Positions 1 to 5,721 of a stretch of 6,797 bases of DNA are shown here, one piece after another (position 1 is the stretch's first letter; each line of letters opens with the position of its first letter). The DNA is from Saprospiraceae bacterium. GTDB taxonomy: Bacteria; Bacteroidota; Bacteroidia; Chitinophagales; Saprospiraceae. Made by a program: the position numbers and the translations under genes. The DNA lies in assembly GCA_027009605.1 (NCBI GenBank), contig JALVCY010000660.1, forward strand, positions 1 to 6,797. The letters are read 5' to 3'. Under the pieces are notes generated by a model. That model saw only the letters and a program-made list of their open reading frames with translations. It was not told where the DNA came from and searched no databases.

Positions 1-543
1 ATAAGCTAAAGTCTCAAAATATAGCCTTCCTGCCGTGCCTTCCCATCCGCGCAATTGCTCCGCTATCTCATCTACATTATCGGCTTCTATATCCAAAATT
101 GTCTTTTGCAGCTTTGAAATGCGAAGGATTTTATCATCCAAAAATAGCTGATGCTGTTTGCGATGCTTTTTTAGGTCTTTGATGAAACTTAGTTGATTGC
201 CCACTTTTTTAGAAATCCAAGTTTTGATATATTGAACGGCTTCATTGCCTAGACTAAATTCCAGTTGCTTTCGCCTAATGAGTGTAGTACTTCCCAATTT
301 GCTATGCCATACACGTCCTAGTGGACTGCCATTCCAGTCCAGAAAAACAATGTCAATATTGTTTTGAATGGCTAATTTGACGGCATCACTAGATATGGCG
401 ATGCCCAATGCCACCCATATACTTTTGACTTTGTGTGCCGCCACATGGTGTTTTTTAGTCACATCGTTTTCAGTGATTTTTATTTCAAACAGCTTGTCTT
501 TTACGTGTAAGTAGGTGCCATAGGTGTTCAAGTGTAGTTGCAT
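1..543 (-). CDS. cas1: Cas1 CRISPR integrase, N-terminal 181 residues (3' end beyond window)
   Basis: Cas1 is the metal-dependent integrase that, with Cas2, inserts new spacers at the leader end of the CRISPR array. The frame opens with ATG at 543-541 and runs without a stop to base 1, so the 3' part is cut off by the window edge. Residues 1 to about 75 form the N-terminal beta domain (starting MQLHLNTYGTYLHVKDKLFE), followed by the segment LGRVWHSKLGSTT at about 75-87 and the start of the helical catalytic domain. The motif GWEGTAGRLYFETL at about 166-179 contains the first expected catalytic glutamate, E168. The catalytic histidine and second acidic residue should lie beyond the edge. It starts 9 nt after the cas6 stop and has no Shine-Dalgarno sequence. 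G+C over bases 1-540 is about 40% by hand count, slightly above the effector genes. The N-terminus does not resemble the usual I-B Cas1, which as I recall begins with an IFSNGEL-type segment; it is closer to Cas1 proteins I associate with Bacteroidota. The family call is secure; the lineage is inference. Confidence 0.95.
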   Translation of the reverse strand, partial: MQLHLNTYGTYLHVKDKLFEIKITENDVTKKHHVAAHKVKSIWVALGIAISSDAVKLAIQNNIDIVFLDWNGSPLGRVWHSKLGSTTLIRRKQLEFSLGNEAVQYIKTWISKKVGNQLSFIKDLKKHRKQHQLFLDDKILRISKLQKTILDIEADNVDEIAEQLRGWEGTAGRLYFETLAY

Positions 544-552
544 AATACTAAA

Positions 553-1203
553 TTATTGTCTTTGTATCGTTCCAAAACCCCGTGAGACGGATTTGCCCAA
601 CCCGATAAAATCAGGCAAAAGAACATTAGTTGTAAATTTACCCTTAAAGCCGGACATGGATTCATTCTTAAAGTTAACGGGTACTTCTCTTAGGTCTAGC
701 GAAACCATCATGCGTTGTTTTTCCCTGTATCGGAGAGAACTAAAGAAGGATTGCATATTGCGTATTAGAATTGATTCCAGCATGCTTTTTTGTTCTTTGA
801 CATCTACTCTCTGAAATTTTTGGTAGTTTTTAGAATTTAACGCAAGCCAAGGATTCAAAAATTTATAGGTATGAAGTGCGGATTCTACTCCGATATCAAC
901 TTCTCGACTTTTCATGTTTTTATGGTCAGTTGGAATAGTTACTCCGTCAATCTCGATATGTGTAATACCTAAAAAACGTTCGATAATCAATTGGGCTCCA
1001 TCTTCAATTCCGATGACCATAGGCGAACCTTTGACCACCTTATACTGAATTTTCGGGTAGCGGTAAATAGTTTTTCCATTCGTGTCGTGATTGTGAAATA
1101 AGTCACTGTCCTTACCGAATTTGTTGGCAAAATAACCACGTAACTTATGCCCGTCTCTTACTTTTAGGTGTACTTCCGGAAAGATTAGGTAGGTGTAGTT
1201 CAT
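553..1203 (-). CDS. cas6: Cas6 pre-crRNA processing endoribonuclease (Cas6b-like)
   Basis: Cas6 cuts the CRISPR transcript within each repeat to release mature crRNAs, which are passed to the Cas5-Cas7-Cas8 complex. The product has 216 residues, within the usual range, and starts with ATG at 1203-1201. Visible family marks are LRGYFANKF at residues 21-29, LFHNHD at 35-40, YRYPKIQYK at 47-55, and the C-terminal glycine-rich loop GLGKSVSRGFGTI at 201-213, typical of Cas6 RAMP folds. H37 and H39, together with Y47, are the best candidates for the metal-independent cleavage site, by analogy with archaeal Cas6b. The gene starts 2 nt after the cas3 stop and ends 9 nt before cas1, so it is probably co-transcribed and translationally coupled. 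Its place between cas3 and cas1 is unusual, because canonical I-B operons carry cas6 at the front and cas4 here. No Shine-Dalgarno sequence is visible. The Cas6 call is strong; the Cas6b subtype is inferred. Confidence 0.92.
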   Translation of the reverse strand: MNYTYLIFPEVHLKVRDGHKLRGYFANKFGKDSDLFHNHDTNGKTIYRYPKIQYKVVKGSPMVIGIEDGAQLIIERFLGITHIEIDGVTIPTDHKNMKSREVDIGVESALHTYKFLNPWLALNSKNYQKFQRVDVKEQKSMLESILIRNMQSFFSSLRYREKQRMMVSLDLREVPVNFKNESMSGFKGKFTTNVLLPDFIGLGKSVSRGFGTIQRQ

Positions 1204-1205
1204 TT

Positions 1206-3614
1206 TTAGAAGTTTAAGGTTTGTTGCTCAATAGGTTGGTAGCCAAAATTTTTCCTAAAATTGGTTTCTTCGTAAGTATAGTTGATAGAAGGTGCTTCCA
1301 GTTTGGATAGATAAAAATGATATTCCGGTTCAGTATCCCAGACAATGTTTTGCTTATCCCAAGGGACAGGTACATTTATGACAAAGTCGTAAAACTCGGC
1401 CTTAATAAGGGCAAATTGAGCTCTTTTCTCAAATATAGATGTGTCCGGGTCGGCATAAATAGCTATGTATTTGTCCCAACAATCTTTGGCTTTTTCGTTT
1501 AGTTGGATGTATATGGACTCCGTTTCTCTTTCTTCGATAAAACTGAACTTGCCTAAATCTTCAAAATTAAGTTTCAGCAGGTGTTTTAGAATGTCGGACT
1601 CAATGTTTTGGGATTGTTTTTGAATTTCTAAGAAATAGGCTTCGATAAGTTGGAGATAATTGTTCTCATCAATGGTGTCAATGTCTTTGAGCACATTTTG
1701 TGTTTTGTTTATAAGGACACTTCCGTAAATCATATTTGTAGCCTTTTCGAGCTCTTCAATTCGATACAGATAAACAGAGCTTGCTTCTTTGTTTTCCCAA
1801 TAGCGATTTGCCCGGCCCGCAGCCTGTATAATGGAATCCAATGGTGCCATCGCTCTAAATACGGTGTGAACAGAAATATCTACACCGGCTTCTATTAGCT
1901 GAGTTGAAATAATTATGTTGGGTAGGCTGTTATTCTTTTCTTTGATTTTAGCGATGATGATTTTTCGTTCATACGGGGTGATAAATGTGGATAGAAAGAA
2001 TAAATTGGCCTTATCCTGCGGTATTGTTTCAGCAACAGATTTAAAGCAAGTTAAAGCCGTAACTTTGGTATTTAGGATAACCAAAAGGTCTTCCTTTGGA
2101 TTTTGGCGATGATAATTGACGATTTCTTGAGAAAAATCATCTAAACGGACTACCTGATTAGTCAGATTGACTAGTTTGGTGCGTTTGAAAAATCGAAAAT
2201 ATTGCTGAAAATCGGGAATGATTTCTTGAATTTCTTTATCCGGGGTAAAAATTAAGGGTTGAGTAGCAGACATTAGGATAAAGTAGCAATTGTATTTTTC
2301 CGCAAGGACACGAAAAGCAGTCCGTATCAATTCCCAAAATTCAAATTTGATTTGTTGAATTTCATCAAGAATGATGATAGAGTTGATGAGATTTGGGAAT
2401 TTAAGAAGCTTGCCTTTTTTGTTTGTGAAAATACCTTCTAATAGCTGTACAAAAGTGGTGACAATTATCTCAGATTGCCAAGTTTCAATTAGGAATGTAC
2501 TTTCAGAAGTATTTTTCACTTCGTCATCATCTATCTTGTATTTAGGTTCTGCCAGATGATGATGCTTAAGCAAAATAGTGGAAGGTGGATTCTGAAAAAT
2601 TTCTTCAAAGACCTGATAGTTTTGGTCTATAATTGAAGTAAATGGGATGGTGATGATGATTTTTGGTTGCTGGTCTGCCAGTAATTTTTTTAGTTCCATG
2701 GCAATGGCCAGCGAAGTGATGGTTTTACCAAGCCCTGTCGGTAATGTGATCGAGTAAAGATGTTGTTCCTTTCGGAAAATATGTTTCAGGTTTTTTATTC
2801 CTTCATAATAGGACTTGTTTTTTAGGTTATTGATTTCCTTATCTGTTGGGACATTCCATCCCTGTTTGATACGATAGGCTTCAATGGCGTTGAAGTCAAA
2901 AGCGGCTGAGTGGGCATATTCCTTACCAAGAATGACATCCGTTTTGTCCGAAAGGAGCAGGGTCGAAAAAAAGGTTTGATGCAAATAAAAATATTGTGCT
3001 TTTAGCTCATCAGATAATTCAGCAAATTCTTCGCCGATTACCTCCATCGAAAAGTCGTCAAAACGGTCGAAAATCCGATTAGGATTGCGCATAAGCTTCT
3101 TGAAATTAGCCCATTGGTAGCTTATTCCGATGGGCTCTAATAAGTCATTTAAGATGGCTTGCACTTCTTGGTCATAAAATCTTTGGGACAAAACCTTTAG
3201 ATCATCTTCCTTGCTCCGATTTTTTTCTAATTCATCACTAAAATTCAGGATATTTCCATGATGTCTTTTTACGGAAGTAAAAATAAAATAGGGTAGAAGT
3301 TGTTTGTCAAGCGAACTGGACGCAGATTTCTTTACTATCCGATAAGCAATTTCTCTGGCAACAAACGCTGAAATTAATGCGTGATGTTTAGGTCGAATGA
3401 TTTGCTGTCCACCGGAATGAATATACGCTTGAAAATTAGCAGTAGCCTTACCAATATCATGAACCGCCCCCATAATGTAGGCTAAATCAACTAGAAGTTG
3501 TTTGTCTATTTCAAACCCAAAATTTTCCTTTCTAATGGTCTCAGCACAGCGAAGTGCTACTTCACGCAGGTGATTGACTAAAGGTTTGCCCGGATGTGAA
3601 ATAATTTCAATCAT
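1206..3614 (-). CDS. cas3: Cas3 HD nuclease and superfamily 2 helicase, full length
   Basis: Cas3 is recruited to Cascade-bound target DNA, nicks the displaced strand, then unwinds and degrades DNA 3' to 5' using ATP. The 802 residues hold both domains in one chain. The N-terminal HD nuclease shows H15, H52-D53 (in VHDIGKAT), H78 (KHHALIS), the pair H118-H119 (RHHGN) and a late aspartate near 223-226 (LSDKTD), matching the metal-binding set of Cas3'' domains. The helicase has Walker A LPTGLGKT at 291-298, motif II DEIQ at 417-420, motif III SATQP at 449-453, a motif IV-like LSTFITPYER at 541-550, motif V STQLIEAGVDIS at 570-581 and motif VI QAAGRANR at 597-604. About 200 C-terminal residues follow, as in other Cas3 proteins. 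The ATG at 3614-3612 overlaps the cas5 stop by 4 nt (ATGA), and the TAA lies 2 nt before cas6. No motif is broken, so the enzyme is predicted to be active. Confidence 0.97.
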   Translation of the reverse strand: MIEIISHPGKPLVNHLREVALRCAETIRKENFGFEIDKQLLVDLAYIMGAVHDIGKATANFQAYIHSGGQQIIRPKHHALISAFVAREIAYRIVKKSASSSLDKQLLPYFIFTSVKRHHGNILNFSDELEKNRSKEDDLKVLSQRFYDQEVQAILNDLLEPIGISYQWANFKKLMRNPNRIFDRFDDFSMEVIGEEFAELSDELKAQYFYLHQTFFSTLLLSDKTDVILGKEYAHSAAFDFNAIEAYRIKQGWNVPTDKEINNLKNKSYYEGIKNLKHIFRKEQHLYSITLPTGLGKTITSLAIAMELKKLLADQQPKIIITIPFTSIIDQNYQVFEEIFQNPPSTILLKHHHLAEPKYKIDDDEVKNTSESTFLIETWQSEIIVTTFVQLLEGIFTNKKGKLLKFPNLINSIIILDEIQQIKFEFWELIRTAFRVLAEKYNCYFILMSATQPLIFTPDKEIQEIIPDFQQYFRFFKRTKLVNLTNQVVRLDDFSQEIVNYHRQNPKEDLLVILNTKVTALTCFKSVAETIPQDKANLFFLSTFITPYERKIIIAKIKEKNNSLPNIIISTQLIEAGVDISVHTVFRAMAPLDSIIQAAGRANRYWENKEASSVYLYRIEELEKATNMIYGSVLINKTQNVLKDIDTIDENNYLQLIEAYFLEIQKQSQNIESDILKHLLKLNFEDLGKFSFIEERETESIYIQLNEKAKDCWDKYIAIYADPDTSIFEKRAQFALIKAEFYDFVINVPVPWDKQNIVWDTEPEYHFYLSKLEAPSINYTYEETNFRKNFGYQPIEQQTLNF

Positions 3615-4360
3615 AAGAAAATAATATTGCCAAAGTCTGTTACCCAGTAAGGTGTATCCTTAATTTTGATTGGATGGCCATCACGCTCCAATAAAACTTG
3701 AGCATATTCATCAACTATCCGGTTTTGTCGCAAGATTAGGGGCATGGTGTCCGTGGTGTAGAATGCTTTTTGAAACTTAATAGCATTCTCCTTAATCTTT
3801 AGCAAGTTGATAATAGAATGAATATCTTGGTATTCATTTTGACTTACCACCTGTTCGGCATCAGTCAAACCGACCCAATCAATGATTGCAGTAAATTGAC
3901 TCAAGCCTAAGTACGGCGTAAAAAAGTGCTTCCTTTGCTTAATGCGATCCGATAATTCCTGAAGAACAGTAGGCTCAGAGTGATACACAAAAATACGGAA
4001 TTTTGGATTTTTTAAAAGCTCAAATTCTGTTTGTGTGCGCTTTTCGATGTTGAAAAAAGTCTTAGCTATTTTTTGTGTCTTCAGTAAATTAAAGCCAATA
4101 TTTACCTTTTGGACTGGATTAACCACCTGAATGGCAATTTCAGCTTGCTCTTTCGAGAAAAAATCACAAAGCGGTATGGTGTCTTTAGCATATTGATTAG
4201 GTCCCGTTTCTCTTTCTACGCCTAATATTGCACCCAAAACACCAATTAAGGCAGATCTGGTGGGTGCCGAATAGGTTAGTGGCGAAGATGTCGTATTGAA
4301 TTTCCTAAAATGCCCATATTCTCCGTACAGATCGAATATTAGTATTTTACGAGATTTCAT
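3611..4360 (-). CDS. cas5: Cas5, type I-B crRNA 5'-handle binding subunit
   Basis: Cas5 binds the 5' handle of the crRNA and joins Cas8 to the Cas7 filament at the foot of Cascade. The product has 249 residues, in the normal range for I-B Cas5. The N-terminal RAMP strand MKSRKILIFDLYGEYGHFRK (1-20) is followed by the family's best-conserved segment, YSAPTRSALIGVLGAILG, at 30-47, which contains the P-x-R-S-x-x-G-x-x-G-x-x-x-G pattern. The order cas7-cas5-cas3 supports the I-B assignment. The start is the ATG at 4360-4358, which overlaps the end of cas7 by 14 nt. The TGA shares 4 nt with the cas3 start, so translation of the three genes is probably coupled. Because a separate Cas6 is present, this Cas5 is expected to be structural and not a processing nuclease as in type I-C; that is inference from context. 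Confidence 0.95.
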   Translation of the reverse strand: MKSRKILIFDLYGEYGHFRKFNTTSSPLTYSAPTRSALIGVLGAILGVERETGPNQYAKDTIPLCDFFSKEQAEIAIQVVNPVQKVNIGFNLLKTQKIAKTFFNIEKRTQTEFELLKNPKFRIFVYHSEPTVLQELSDRIKQRKHFFTPYLGLSQFTAIIDWVGLTDAEQVVSQNEYQDIHSIINLLKIKENAIKFQKAFYTTDTMPLILRQNRIVDEYAQVLLERDGHPIKIKDTPYWVTDFGNIIFL

Positions 4361-5282
4361 TTAGTCTTGCTTTTAGGTCTATACTTTTTCCATTCTCCAC
4401 AAAGGTTAATCTATTGTCAACTTGAAGATTAATGCTTTTTATTTTATCCTTATTTCCTTCTAGTGTCTGAATGAGTTTGGTAACATCAAGCGCATAATCA
4501 TCTGTGCTTCTGATTTTTAGCTCATTTTCACAGGCTAGTTTTACTCTTTGTCTTAAGTTGCCAATGTAAAAAGGCTCCTTGTAGTCAATAGTCAAAAGCA
4601 GGAGTGGTGTTTGTCCATACTTAGACCTTGAAATTAGGTTTTTAGTACCATTCCAAATGCCATCAATCAATAAATCCTTATCGGCATTAGTCATTTTAGA
4701 ATAGGCCGCAGCTTTTTCATTGATTATTCCATTGAAACCGATGATTGCGTAGGGTAGCTTGTATTCCGTCCTAAAAGTAGCTTGCTTTTTTTTGTCGCCG
4801 GAAGCAAAAGCCCCTGTGCCCTGTTCTTCGATTATTTCTGTTTTGTTAAGAGATTTGCCCATTTGGAACTGGCAAGGCCCTGTAAAGGTGAAAGAATCCT
4901 TAGCCATAGGAAGTACACCACCAAACACTCGGATGTCTATACAGGTATCTAGAATCTTTTTTTGGTGGTCTTCATTGCTAGTCTTTTTGTCCTTTTTGAA
5001 ATCTGCAATACGGTGCTTTCCGCTTGCAATATAGTCTATCCCTTTATCAGAGTATTTAGTTTCTCTAACAAAAATGTCCTTGCCATCACTTCCATTAAAC
5101 CCCTTATACTCAAACCAATAGTCCCGAATGGTTCTTTTAAGTCTGACATCTGAGACAATAGCTCGGCTATCTTCGACATCAAATCGGGGACGATTTTCAT
5201 TGAGTGGGTCACCATTGGGGTTTGCATTTTCGATTTCGTAAAGAAATAGGATTTCAGTTCTTTCCTGAATTAGATTTTCCAT
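4347..5282 (-). CDS. cas7: Cas7, type I-B Cascade backbone (Csh2-like)
   Basis: Cas7 polymerises along the crRNA spacer to form the Cascade backbone that presents the guide for base pairing. I place the start at the ATG at 5282-5280, giving 311 residues. The frame extends upstream to a TTG at 5318, but that would overlap cas8b by 35 nt and add a lysine-rich tail (LKQKKQNK) unlike the family. From the chosen start the landmarks are NANPNGDP at 19-26, ENRPRFD at about 29-35, VSDVRLKR at 43-50, VFGG at 119-122 and TGPCQFQMGKSL at 134-145, all typical of Cas7b/Csh2. The start follows the cas8b TAA after 1 nt, and the stop lies inside the first codons of cas5. An A8 tract (plus-strand T8 at 4786-4793) encodes the DKKKQ segment. 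No Shine-Dalgarno sequence is visible ahead of the ATG. The family assignment is secure. Confidence 0.96.
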   Translation of the reverse strand: MENLIQERTEILFLYEIENANPNGDPLNENRPRFDVEDSRAIVSDVRLKRTIRDYWFEYKGFNGSDGKDIFVRETKYSDKGIDYIASGKHRIADFKKDKKTSNEDHQKKILDTCIDIRVFGGVLPMAKDSFTFTGPCQFQMGKSLNKTEIIEEQGTGAFASGDKKKQATFRTEYKLPYAIIGFNGIINEKAAAYSKMTNADKDLLIDGIWNGTKNLISRSKYGQTPLLLLTIDYKEPFYIGNLRQRVKLACENELKIRSTDDYALDVTKLIQTLEGNKDKIKSINLQVDNRLTFVENGKSIDLKARLNEIS

Positions 5283-5283
5283 T

Positions 5284-5721
5284 TTATTCTGTTTTTTCTG
5301 TTTTAAAATTATTGCCAAACTCTAGTCCTGCTACAAAATAGAAGGACAGCTCATTATTAGATAATTGCTTGAGTGTGTGACTGTTAAGGAAGAAGTTTTC
5401 GTTTAGAAAACTGCGAAGTCCAAGATAGCTATGAAAGTTTGAGTACTTGTTCAGCTTGTCGAGTGCTTCTAAATAGATGTTCTTGATGTTATTTTCATTT
5501 AGATGATAACCCTTTAGCTTCTTTTCAAACGGGGTGCTTCCCAAACTACGACTTTGCCAATTGTAAACTTGCCTGACTAACACACCTACACCAAAAATAC
5601 CTGCCTTAATGTTGGTATCCATATCAAACAGTTCTTGGTTGGTGCTAATAAAATTGCGGAACTTGTCAATGTCAAAAGCATTTCCTTTTGCATCCGGTGT
5701 TGATTCTTGTGAAGTATCCAT
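5284..5721 (-). CDS. Possible internally translated Cascade small subunit (Cas11b) inside cas8b
   Basis: In characterised I-B, I-C and I-D systems the small subunit Cas11 is made from an internal start within the large-subunit gene. Here an in-frame ATG at 5721-5719 would give a 145-residue C-terminal product of about the right size. It would begin with a polar linker-like stretch (MDTSQESTPDAKGNA) and then run through the helical end of Cas8b. A second in-frame ATG at 5781-5779 (165 residues) has AAAGG 5 nt upstream, the only Shine-Dalgarno-like site I noticed near these starts. A third ATG at 5622-5620 would give 112 residues. The separate product is known for the family but is not demonstrated by this sequence; which ATG is used, if any, is inference. 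Confidence 0.4.
   Translation of the reverse strand: MDTSQESTPDAKGNAFDIDKFRNFISTNQELFDMDTNIKAGIFGVGVLVRQVYNWQSRSLGSTPFEKKLKGYHLNENNIKNIYLEALDKLNKYSNFHSYLGLRSFLNENFFLNSHTLKQLSNNELSFYFVAGLEFGNNFKTEKTE

Noticed and set aside
544..552. Possible separate promoter or terminator between cas6 and cas1
   Set aside because: Only 9 nt of A/T-rich spacer with no hairpin or convincing promoter match; read-through from the operon is simpler.
524..814. Plus-strand open frame of 96 codons opposite cas6 and the cas1 start
   Set aside because: It is antisense to strongly supported cas genes, has no recognisable domain, and its composition is that of an opposite-strand shadow.
2355..2366. Cas3 helicase motif II reads DEIQ and not DEVH or DEAH
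   Set aside because: To my knowledge DEIQ is common in I-B type Cas3 proteins; the catalytic D and E are present, so it is not a defect.
1317..2559. Four short plus-strand open frames opposite cas3
   Set aside because: Each of 61-82 codons lies within the conserved cas3 gene, and none resembles a known protein or has independent start signals.
4759..5227. Short frames on both strands inside cas7, including a 63-codon minus-strand frame
   Set aside because: They overlap the conserved Cas7 coding sequence out of frame and show no family features.
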